Assembly: GCA_016710325.1 (NCBI GenBank)
Contig: JADJXK010000002.1
Coordinates: forward strand, 5,518,001 to 5,582,000
Source of the DNA: Candidatus Leptofilum proximum
GTDB taxonomy: Bacteria > Chloroflexota > Anaerolineae > Promineifilales > Promineifilaceae
Length of the DNA stretch: 64,000 nucleotides
Direction: 5' to 3'
A program made the position numbers and the translations under genes. The notes below the pieces were generated by a model, which worked only from the letters and a program-made list of their open reading frames with translations, did not search any database and had not been told where the DNA came from. The stretch's first letter is position 1. Every line of letters starts with the position of its first letter. Shown here piece after piece: positions 33,574 to 41,086 of the stretch.

Positions 33574-33787
33574 TCTTGCTCCAATTTTGTAAGCGTTGAT
33601 TCACTGAACACTAATAAAATTGATTGTAGGATGAAAAGCTTTTTCCTCCCACCTACGCATTAAATTTGGCGTAGTGGAACATTGAAAAAAACAGTTTTTT
33701 TGTGATTTTCGCCTTTACCCTGCCACATCTTTATGTTAAACTGGTGATGGCGTTTTTCTATGTAGATAATCATCGGTGAGCAGTGAC

Positions 33788-34408
33788 ATGAACGGCCGTA
33801 CATCTCAAGATCTCCTCAATGTGCTGGATAAACATTTCAACAATGCCGATTTGCGCGAACTGGCGCGGGATATAGGTACGAATTACGAAAATCTCGCTGG
33901 CGACACCAAGCGGGGCCGTATTTTGTCGCTTATTGAATTTGTGGAACACCGTGAGAAGGGTGATGAACTTTGGAAGATGGTGATGGAAAAACGGCCGTTT
34001 CTGCAAAAGGAGGGAGAACCGGTACAGATGAAGAAATTTTCCATAGACACCATCAAGTGGATTGCCCTTGTTTTGGGCGTTATTGCTGCGGTAATCACTA
34101 TCATTCAGCTATGGCAAAGTATCGGTGGTGAGAAAGATCCTGAGCAAGGACGGATTTTGCTGCAAGTTCAGGTGAACAACAGCGAAAATCAGCAAGCGGT
34201 CGCTAACGCTACTGTTTTTCTGGACGTTGCCAACCAGCTCTTCCCCCAGCAGCGCACGGATGGGAACGGCCGTGCTGTTTTTGAGCTTTCTACAGCTTTG
34301 GTAGGTGATCTCGCTAGCATTACCGTTCAAGTTAATGAGCAAGTGCAAAAACAAACTATCACAGTTGATCTTGACATGCGTCCGGTAGAGTTTCAGATGC
34401 GGCCGTAG
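33788..34408 (+). CDS. Effector-associated-domain (EAD-like) protein with TM helix and extracytoplasmic Ig-like domain
   Basis: 206 residues from ATG 33788, which has GGTGAG at seven bases. Residues about 7-72 ('LLNVLDKHFNNADLRELARD' onward, with 'NYENLAGDTKRGR' and 'LIEFVEHREKGDELW') match the helical effector-associated domains (EAD1-type, death-like fold) described in bacterial conflict systems. A membrane helix follows (about 88-110), then a beta-rich Ig/carboxypeptidase-regulatory-like domain (about 125-205). The fold assignment is by pattern and needs profile confirmation. The same extracytoplasmic domain starts the next protein ('NQLFP..TD..GRAVF'). The region is AT-richer than the surroundings. 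Confidence 0.65.
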   Translation: MNGRTSQDLLNVLDKHFNNADLRELARDIGTNYENLAGDTKRGRILSLIEFVEHREKGDELWKMVMEKRPFLQKEGEPVQMKKFSIDTIKWIALVLGVIAAVITIIQLWQSIGGEKDPEQGRILLQVQVNNSENQQAVANATVFLDVANQLFPQQRTDGNGRAVFELSTALVGDLASITVQVNEQVQKQTITVDLDMRPVEFQMRP

Positions 34409-34525
34409 GCATGATTTCCAAGAAAATAAGGCCTTGTCTTTTTCAAGTTTTAGCTTTCTAGCAGAAACTGTGTTTGGTTTCTCACAATATTTTTTCAAGA
34501 TTTATTTCTTGCAAAAGGATTAAAA

Positions 34526-35881
34526 ATGAGTTTTTCTTCCCAGGGCTTATGCAAAAAACGGTTGCTGCTAAGATGGTTGCTACTAATTTTCGGCATAGTA
34601 GTTTCGGCGTGTAATCCTCCTTCCAATAGTTCCCCAGAGGTCGTAGCCGATGAGAAGCCAGTACAGGTATTGGTTTGGGATTTTGAAAGACAGGTTCCCC
34701 TTCCACGAGCTGAAGTAACGTTAAATATTCCGAATCAAATATTTCCAGTGGAAATTACTGATAACAGTGGCCGTGCAGTTTTTCATGTGCGAGAAGGCTT
34801 ACTGTCAGAGACGGCAACTTTTGTAGTCCAAAAAAATGGTTATCAGTCAGAATCGCAAGTAGTAACGTTGGCCAACGCGAGAATATTGACTGTTTATTTA
34901 GTACCAGAAGGGGTTAATCCTGTCCTTACTAACACTCCTACGGCTACCATGACTGCAATTTCAACCGTGACAGCAAACTCCTTTCAAGCGGTAACAGAGG
35001 TTCCTACGTTGACTATTACTGCTATTCCAAGTAATACGCCTGTTCCTACCTTCACTACAACTCCAACTCAGATCCCAACTCAAATCCCAACTCAAACCCC
35101 GTCAAATACACCTGTATCCTTAGAGGTGGACTTAATAGCCACCGCGCTGTTGAGTTCTTCTATTTTTGAAGAACCAGATAGCAGTTCAGACGAAAGAACT
35201 TTTGTCGATTCTGGCGAGCGCGTTGTTGTGTTGCAGCAACAAGGCTCATGGATTTACGTCCGTGATAGTGAGGGAATTGAAGGTTGGGCTGCAGCCAACC
35301 GGTTTGATATTACTTTGGGCACACCGACTCCGGTTCCCGTGATAACGGCCTCTGTTGAAGAATCCTCCTCAATATTCACAGCACCCAACGAAGAATCAGA
35401 TGAGATTACTTTTGTCAATCCTGGCGTAGAGGTGAGAGTTTTAGGCCGCTCAGAGAACAATACCTGGCTATTCATTCGTACAGAAGAGAATGTGGAAGGT
35501 TGGGTAGCTGCAAATCGATTGATTCTGCAAATAGAAATTGACTCACTTCCAGAAGTTGATGTTACGGTGACAACTACTACATCAACTTCTGGCGGTTCGG
35601 CCTCTGGTGGATTGACTTTAGATTTCTGGAATTTGCCAGGTGAGGCAAGGTGCTTAGGAAGTGGCTGGACTTTGGTGCTGTTTTTGGAAGCTCATGGAGG
35701 TGACGCCCCTTACACTTACTACATTAATAATGAACTGGTCGCGGGATCAGTTACGAGCCATGTCACCACACAATTTTCAGGTGTAGATTCAACAGCTCGA
35801 ATTTATAAGGCACAAGTTATTTCAAGTTCTGGCCAGATTGTGACAAAAGAAATTCTGGTTACTCCACCAAATTGCAAGTAA
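34526..35881 (+). CDS. Lipoprotein with Ig-like domain, Thr-rich linker and two SH3b domains
   Basis: 451 residues. A signal peptide with lipobox 'GIVVSAC' is followed by a beta domain (about 45-130) that is a paralogue of the extracytoplasmic domain of the preceding protein (shared 'NQIFPVEITDNSGRAVF'). A Thr/Pro spacer (about 130-195) leads to two bacterial SH3 (SH3b) domains (about 200-270 and 275-345, each with 'EGWVAANR'-like endings) and a C-terminal beta domain with a Cys pair. SH3b domains usually bind cell-wall peptides. Together with its neighbour it may form an envelope-sensing pair. Codon use is AT-rich and no ACGGCCGT lies in it. Confidence 0.72.
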   Translation: MSFSSQGLCKKRLLLRWLLLIFGIVVSACNPPSNSSPEVVADEKPVQVLVWDFERQVPLPRAEVTLNIPNQIFPVEITDNSGRAVFHVREGLLSETATFVVQKNGYQSESQVVTLANARILTVYLVPEGVNPVLTNTPTATMTAISTVTANSFQAVTEVPTLTITAIPSNTPVPTFTTTPTQIPTQIPTQTPSNTPVSLEVDLIATALLSSSIFEEPDSSSDERTFVDSGERVVVLQQQGSWIYVRDSEGIEGWAAANRFDITLGTPTPVPVITASVEESSSIFTAPNEESDEITFVNPGVEVRVLGRSENNTWLFIRTEENVEGWVAANRLILQIEIDSLPEVDVTVTTTTSTSGGSASGGLTLDFWNLPGEARCLGSGWTLVLFLEAHGGDAPYTYYINNELVAGSVTSHVTTQFSGVDSTARIYKAQVISSSGQIVTKEILVTPPNCK

Positions 35882-35938
35882 TGTAGCATGTGCAACGGGT
35901 AGATTATTCAAGCTAAGGTGAACTATCTTACCAAATGA

Positions 35939-36217
35939 CTACTCAATGCCTATCGAAAACATGCTTTCCAAGTCGTGTTGGGAGAAGACGCGGAAGGCGA
36001 TGAGCGTTTCGGAGTTGGTGATGCCGGGTACGGTGAGCATTTTTTCTGTCACCAACTCGGCCATCGTTTCATTATCCGGCACGCGAATGATGGCTACCAG
36101 GTCAAAACGGCCGCCAACACTAAACACCTCGCTAATCCCCTTCATCTCGGCCAAACGGCCGCCAACTTCGTTGATTTTTCCCGGCTCCACGTTAAGCAGT
36201 ACGACTGTGCTAACCAT
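35939..36217 (-). CDS. Stand-alone Lrp/AsnC ligand-binding (RAM) domain protein
   Basis: 92 residues forming only the alpha/beta effector domain of Lrp/AsnC regulators ('VVLLNVEPGKINEVGGRLAEM', 'VFSVGGRFDLVAII', 'ETLIAFRVFS'); the DNA-binding helix-turn-helix is absent. Stand-alone RAM proteins assemble as dimers or decamers and bind amino acids, possibly modulating full-length Lrp proteins. GGAGTCAATC lies before the ATG. It diverges from acnA, separated by 167 bp. Confidence 0.85.
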   Translation of the reverse strand: MVSTVVLLNVEPGKINEVGGRLAEMKGISEVFSVGGRFDLVAIIRVPDNETMAELVTEKMLTVPGITNSETLIAFRVFSQHDLESMFSIGIE

Positions 36218-36337
36218 GATTGACTCCTTTTGTGGGAAATAAACAGCACAACCATATCTGCAAGACGGCCGTTCGGCAATAATCTCGCTTGTTTCAGTGG
36301 CTGGTCAAACGGCCGTTTCCCCCACCACCATTTCCGC

Positions 36338-36343
36338 TATAAT
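36338..36343 (+). promoter_or_regulatory. Candidate -10 box of acnA
   Basis: A perfect TATAAT lies 41 bp before the acnA ATG. An ACGGCCGT palindrome sits near the -35 zone and no good TTGACA is visible. Confidence 0.45.
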
Positions 36344-36384
36344 AGCCCCACGTTACAAACCCGAGTAAACCACGAGGTAGAACC

Positions 36385-39081
36385 ATGAATAAACTATTTG
36401 ACCACTTCGGTGCGCGCGCCAAGCTACCTGGCACCGACGTCACTTACTATCAGCTAGACAAACTTTCCCAATTTGGCAACATCGGCCGTTTGCCCTTCTC
36501 CATTAAAGTGCTGCTAGAAGCCCTGCTGCGCACCTGCGACGGCTACGAAGTGAACCCTGAAGACGTGGAAAACCTGGCAAAATGGAATGCCAAAAATCCC
36601 CAGAAAGATGAACTTCCTTTCAAGCCTGGGCGCGTTATTTTGCAGGACTTTACCGGCGTGCCCGCCGTGGTGGATCTGGCGGCGATGCGCTCGGCCATGG
36701 CCCGGCTGGGTGGCGATCCCAAGAAGATCAATCCCATCGTGCCTGTAGACCTGGTCATCGACCATTCGGTGCAGGTGGACCAGTTCGGTTCGGCTGCCGC
36801 CCTCTTCTTTAACGCCGAGCGTGAGTTTGTGCGCAACCGGGAACGCTACGAGTTCCTCAAGTGGGGTAAAGAGGCGTTTAAGAATTTCAGCGTCGTGCCG
36901 CCTGCGACCGGCATCGTGCACCAGGTGAATTTGGAGTTCCTGGGCAAGGTGGTCATGACCAAGTCCGAAGGCGATGATGTTGTGGCTTTCCCCGACAGCC
37001 TGGTGGGCACCGATTCTCACACAACGATGATTAACGGCCTGGGCGTGCTGGCCTGGGGTGTGGGCGGCATTGAGGCCGAAGCAGTCATGCTCGGCCAGCC
37101 GATTTATATGCTGACCCCCGAAGTGATTGGCGTGCGCCTCACCGGCGCGATGCAGGAAGGCACCACGGCCACCGACCTTGTTTTGGTAGTGACGGAACTG
37201 CTGCGCCAGAAGGGTGTGGTGGGCAAGTTTGTCGAGTTTTTTGGCCCTGGCCTCAGCAGCATGACGCTGGCAGACCGGGCCACCATTGCCAATATGTGCC
37301 CCGAATATGGTGCTACCGTCGGGTACTTCCCGGTGGATGACGAGACGTTGAACTACATGCGCAGCACCGGCCGTTCCGCGGAACTGGTCGATCTGGTGGA
37401 AAAATACACCAAGGCGCAGGGCCTCTTCCGTACCAACGATATGCCCGACCCCGATTTTACCGACGTGGTCGAGCTGGATTTGAGCACGGTGCTGCCCAGC
37501 CTGGCCGGACCAAAACGGCCGCAAGACCGCATCCTCCTCTCCGACATGAAAACCAAATACCGCGAGTCGCTGTTGGCCCCGGTGGGTCCCCAGGGATTAG
37601 GTTTGAAGGAGGAGGATCTGACCAGAACAGCGACCGTTTCCAACGGCCGTGACGTCGAAATTGGCCACGGTGCGGTGGTCATTGCCGCTATCACCAGCTG
37701 CACCAACACCTCAAATCCCAGTGTGATGCTCGGTGCGGGCCTGGTAGCCAAAAAGGCCGTTGAAGCTGGCCTGAAGGTGGCGCCGTACGTCAAAACCAGC
37801 CTGGCCCCTGGCTCCCGCGTAGTGGAAGATTACCTCAAGAAATCGGGCCTGATGCCGTACCTGGAGCAGTTGGGTTTCCACATTGTGGGTTTTGGCTGTA
37901 CTACCTGCATCGGCAACTCTGGCCCGCTGCCGGAACCGGTGAGCAACGCCATTCAGACTGGCGATTTGGTGGTTTCGTCCGTGCTCAGCGGCAACCGGAA
38001 CTTTGAAGGGCGTGTCCATCCGCTGACCAAAACCAACTACCTGGCCTCGCCGCCGCTGGTGGTAGCTTATGCCCTGGCAGGCACCACCGACATCGACCTG
38101 GTCAACGATCCCGTCGGCACCAACGATGCAGGCGACCCGGTCTACCTGAAGGATATCTGGCCCAGCCGCCAGGAAATTAGCGAAACGGTGCTCAAAACGA
38201 TGTCGGCCGATATGTTCAACGAGCAGTACGGCAACGTCTACGACGGCAACGAGGAGTGGAATAAAATTCCGGTGCACGGCGGCGAGCTGTACGCCTGGAG
38301 CGAGGAATCAACCTACATCCAGGAACCGCCCTTCTTCACCGAGCTGACGCCTGAAGTCAAGCCCATCGAAAACATCGAAAACGCGCGCGTGCTGGTGAAA
38401 GTGGGCGATTCTGTGACCACGGACCACATCTCCCCGGCCGGGGCGATTTCACGCAGCAGTCCGGCGGCTGAATACCTGATGGAACGGGACGTTGCGCCGC
38501 AGTATTTCAACTCCTACGGCTCGCGGCGTGGCAACGACCGGGTGATGACCCGCGGTACGTTTGCCAACGTGCGGCTGCGCAACCACATGGCTCCCGGCAC
38601 TGAAGGCGGCTGGTCCAAATACTTGCCCACCGGCGAAGTGACAACGATGTATGATGCCTCGCTGAAGTATAAGGCCGATGGCACGCCGCTGGTGGTGCTG
38701 GCCGGGAAGGATTACGGCATGGGCAGCTCTCGCGACTGGGCGGCTAAAGGCACGCTGCTGCTGGGTGTGAAGATGGTCATCGCCGAGAGCTACGAGCGTA
38801 TTCACCGCAGCAACCTGGTGGGCATGGGTGTGCTGCCGCTGCAATTCCAGCCAGGCGAAACGCCGGAGACGCTGGGGCTGGACGGCACGGAGTACTACTC
38901 CACGGTGAACCTGACTGATGAGCTGAAGCCGCTGCAAACGGTGACGGTAAAAGCAGTGAAGGCCGACGGCCGTATCATCACCTTCGACACTGTTTGCCGC
39001 ATCGACACCCCGGTGGAGGTGGATTACTATCGCAACGGCGGCATCCTGCACACCGTTTTGCGCAACTTCTTAAAAGCTTGA
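36385..39081 (+). CDS. acnA: Aconitate hydratase (AcnA/IRP type)
   Basis: 898 residues, normal for the AcnA/IRP1 form. The three 4Fe-4S cysteines are present: about 439 in 'AITSCTNTSNPSVM' and 505/508 in 'GFGCTTCIGNSGPL'. 'SLVGTDSHTTMINGLGVLAWGVGG' region and the C-terminal swivel motif 'GKDYGMGSSRDWAAKG' are also intact. It interconverts citrate and isocitrate in the TCA cycle. CCACGAGGTAGAACC supplies the ribosome site. A hairpin plus T run (39087-39161) ends the transcript. Confidence 0.97.
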   Translation: MNKLFDHFGARAKLPGTDVTYYQLDKLSQFGNIGRLPFSIKVLLEALLRTCDGYEVNPEDVENLAKWNAKNPQKDELPFKPGRVILQDFTGVPAVVDLAAMRSAMARLGGDPKKINPIVPVDLVIDHSVQVDQFGSAAALFFNAEREFVRNRERYEFLKWGKEAFKNFSVVPPATGIVHQVNLEFLGKVVMTKSEGDDVVAFPDSLVGTDSHTTMINGLGVLAWGVGGIEAEAVMLGQPIYMLTPEVIGVRLTGAMQEGTTATDLVLVVTELLRQKGVVGKFVEFFGPGLSSMTLADRATIANMCPEYGATVGYFPVDDETLNYMRSTGRSAELVDLVEKYTKAQGLFRTNDMPDPDFTDVVELDLSTVLPSLAGPKRPQDRILLSDMKTKYRESLLAPVGPQGLGLKEEDLTRTATVSNGRDVEIGHGAVVIAAITSCTNTSNPSVMLGAGLVAKKAVEAGLKVAPYVKTSLAPGSRVVEDYLKKSGLMPYLEQLGFHIVGFGCTTCIGNSGPLPEPVSNAIQTGDLVVSSVLSGNRNFEGRVHPLTKTNYLASPPLVVAYALAGTTDIDLVNDPVGTNDAGDPVYLKDIWPSRQEISETVLKTMSADMFNEQYGNVYDGNEEWNKIPVHGGELYAWSEESTYIQEPPFFTELTPEVKPIENIENARVLVKVGDSVTTDHISPAGAISRSSPAAEYLMERDVAPQYFNSYGSRRGNDRVMTRGTFANVRLRNHMAPGTEGGWSKYLPTGEVTTMYDASLKYKADGTPLVVLAGKDYGMGSSRDWAAKGTLLLGVKMVIAESYERIHRSNLVGMGVLPLQFQPGETPETLGLDGTEYYSTVNLTDELKPLQTVTVKAVKADGRIITFDTVCRIDTPVEVDYYRNGGILHTVLRNFLKA

Positions 39082-39086
39082 TATTT

Positions 39087-39161
39087 GGCCACGGAGGGCA
39101 CAGAGAAAAAAGAGAAAAACCTCATCTCAAATGTCTCTGTGCTCTCTGTGGCCTTTTTTTT
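39087..39161 (+). terminator. acnA terminator built from a CACAGAG-family repeat
   Basis: GGCCACGGAGGGCACAGAGA pairs with TCTCTGTGCTCTCTGTGGCC and is followed by eight T residues (39154-39161). This copy shows that at least some of these repeats act as intrinsic terminators. Confidence 0.8.
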
Positions 39162-39220
39162 AGCACAGGGGATGGCTGGATACGGCCGTTTCCTGTGCTT
39201 TTTTATTGGCAAAAGAAAAT

Positions 39221-39275
39221 CAACAGATTTCGCAGATTTATCAGATTAAATCTTGTAAATCTGCGAAATCTGTTG
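39221..39275. repeat. Perfect 20-bp inverted repeat, GATTTCGCAGATT family
   Basis: CAACAGATTTCGCAGATTTA (39221-39240) and its exact complement (39256-39275) enclose 15 bases. A related element lies at 45576-45637. It occupies the leader of the beta-lactamase-like gene. Confidence 0.85.
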
Positions 39276-39297
39276 TTAAAAAAGCTTGAGGACATTC

Positions 39298-40161
39298 ATG
39301 CGTTTGAAGGATAGGATTCTTGAGATTTGTGAGGAGTTTGACGGCCGTATCGGCCTTTCTGCCTACAACTTTCAGACAGAGGAAACGGTTGGCTGCCGCG
39401 TGGAAGAGGTGTTTCCCACCGCCAGCGTCATCAAACTGCCGGTGCTGCTGACGCTCATGCAGCAGGTGCAGGACGGGCAGTACAGCCTGGATGATCCAAT
39501 CATGCTGCGCCGCGGGGACCAGATTGGCGGCAGCGGTCTGCTGCAATACCTCTCGCCTGGCCTCACCATGCCCATCCGCGACTGGGCCTTCTTGATGATG
39601 AGCATCAGCGACAACCTGGCGACCAATGTGTTGATTGACCACGTTGGGCTGGACAAAGTGCAGGCGTGGCTGGCCGATCATGACTACCCGGACGTCCAGC
39701 TGCGGCGCAAAATCGACTTTACCATTTTGAATAAGGATCAGAACGAGTTGGGCACGGCCACCCCGGCTGCCCTGACGCGCATGATGACGGCCGTTTTCCA
39801 CAACAAGCACCTCACTCCCAACGCCTGCCAGGAAATGCTGCGCATGATGAACAAGGTTGGCGCCGACCGCATTGGCCGCTATCTGCCGTTTGAGCCGTTT
39901 GGCAGCGATGTGCCCGATGAAGCCAAGCTCAACCTGGCCGGGAAGACCGGTTCTTTAAAGGGGATGCGGGCGCAAACGGCCGTTGTCTGGCGCGGCAAAC
40001 GTGAGGAAAACCGAGGCTATGCCATCAGCATCATGAACGAAGGCAATCCCGAACCCGAACTGTGGCATCCCGATGCGCCCGGCGTGTTGATCATCGGCCG
40101 TCTGGCGCGGGCGGTGTATGATGCGTGGCTGGGAGGGGAAGGTAATTGGGTAATTGGGTAA
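39298..40161 (+). CDS. Class A beta-lactamase-like serine hydrolase
   Basis: 287 residues from ATG 39298 (GAGG at 39287-39290). The serine beta-lactamase/PBP motifs are present: S-x-x-K in 'TASVIKLP' (about 45-48), S-D-N in 'MSISDNLATN' (about 102-104) and K-T-G in 'LAGKTGSLKG'. An Omega-loop Glu is not obvious and there is no signal peptide, so it may be an esterase or a leaderless relative of class A enzymes, not a resistance factor. The last six codons (Gly-Asn-Trp-Val-Ile-Gly) and the stop are supplied by the AATTGGGT repeat that begins at 40141. Confidence 0.85.
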   Translation: MRLKDRILEICEEFDGRIGLSAYNFQTEETVGCRVEEVFPTASVIKLPVLLTLMQQVQDGQYSLDDPIMLRRGDQIGGSGLLQYLSPGLTMPIRDWAFLMMSISDNLATNVLIDHVGLDKVQAWLADHDYPDVQLRRKIDFTILNKDQNELGTATPAALTRMMTAVFHNKHLTPNACQEMLRMMNKVGADRIGRYLPFEPFGSDVPDEAKLNLAGKTGSLKGMRAQTAVVWRGKREENRGYAISIMNEGNPEPELWHPDAPGVLIIGRLARAVYDAWLGGEGNWVIG

Positions 40162-40202
40162 TTGAGTAATTAGCCGTCCAATTACCCAATTACTTAATTA
40201 CC
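40141..40202. repeat. Inverted repeat, GGGTAATT family, overlapping a gene end
   Basis: Tandem GGTAATTG units pair with CAATTACC units (about 40179-40202). The first 21 bases are translated as the C-terminus of the preceding gene. Related units lie at 18403-18424. Confidence 0.85.
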
Positions 40203-40204
40203 GT

Positions 40205-40786
40205 TTATTCTTCAGCAACCCAGCCCAACACCTGTGCATTGCCCAGGTAGCCGGAATCAATTTGCAGGCGGAAGTGGGCGCTGGTAGGGCAGCCGCACTC
40301 CGTACAAACGTCCATTTCGGCCATTTCAGAGGCTTCAACAGGGATGCCAAAGGCGATCATATCGGCAACGGCCGTTTGTAAATCAGGCGTGGTGGGTGTT
40401 TCGGCACATTGTTCACCCACGGGCTTCAAGATCCAGAGCAGTTCACCAGTGGCTTCAGGGTACGGGTTGATGGCCGGTGGCGCGGTGGGAATTTCATAGC
40501 CTTCTGGCAGGGGTGAAGGCTCCGGCAGCGCGGGCGCGGGGTAGCCCTCCGCCTCACTGCCGGTGACCGATTCGGGTTGGACCAGGTCATCGGCTGGCAG
40601 TGGCGTGAGCGTGGCGCGGGGGAACACGTCGTTTTCTGTCTCGGTTTCAGATTCAGGGGTGGGGGCGGCGTTGAGACCGCCGCCATTGTCGGGGGGTGTT
40701 TGGGTGGAATCTTCTTCGGTGGTGGGGCCGCAGGCAACGGCCGTTAGCCACAAAGCTGCTGTTAAGAACCATAACAATCGTTTCAC
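40205..40786 (-). CDS. Hypothetical lipoprotein
   Basis: 193 residues starting with GTG, with AAGGAG upstream. The signal peptide ends in the lipobox 'LTAVAC'. Residues about 22-110 are a Pro/Glu/Thr-rich spacer; the C-terminal ~80 residues are compact and contain four Cys ('GEQCAE', 'DVCTECGCPTSAHFRL'), which may bind a metal or form disulfides. I do not recognise the family. The 300-bp gap upstream separates it from the divergent selenoprotein candidate. Confidence 0.65.
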   Translation of the reverse strand: MKRLLWFLTAALWLTAVACGPTTEEDSTQTPPDNGGGLNAAPTPESETETENDVFPRATLTPLPADDLVQPESVTGSEAEGYPAPALPEPSPLPEGYEIPTAPPAINPYPEATGELLWILKPVGEQCAETPTTPDLQTAVADMIAFGIPVEASEMAEMDVCTECGCPTSAHFRLQIDSGYLGNAQVLGWVAEE

Positions 40787-41025
40787 AATACACTCCTTCG
40801 TTCATCACTACCGGGCCAGTAACCCTGGCAGTGATCGGGTTTTGTCTCGTTTGGGCCGCCTGGGGCCGCGGCGGCAGTTTTGCCCTGGCGGCAACTTTGC
40901 CGTAGCTACGAGATTGTAACAAAATGCGCTATCATACGGAAAACGACAAGGTACTGCGTTCGGTTTCTTCTCTGGACGTTTAGCCGCTGTTTAGGAGATA
41001 CTCAGATTGGGCAGATAATTTTCAG

Positions 41026-41060
41026 TATGTAGAGACGTTGCATTGCAACGTCTCTACATA
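41026..41060. repeat. 35-bp near-perfect palindrome (gap 40787-41086)
   Basis: TATGTAGAGACGTTGCA and TGCAACGTCTCTACATA are exact 17-bp complements around one base. The sequence strongly resembles an intergenic palindrome I recall as abundant in filamentous cyanobacteria. It lies 27 bp before the selenoprotein-candidate ATG. The rest of the gap (40787-41025) shows a GC-rich hairpin-forming stretch near 40850-40915 and no gene. Confidence 0.75.
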
Positions 41061-41086
41061 CCTATTGGTTTGAGGAGAATGAATGT

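Noticed and set aside
34926..35130. Possible simple-repeat DNA (ACTCC/ACTCAAAT units) as a tandem array
   Set aside because: It encodes the Thr/Pro linker of a lipoprotein and is only moderately repetitive; no array structure.
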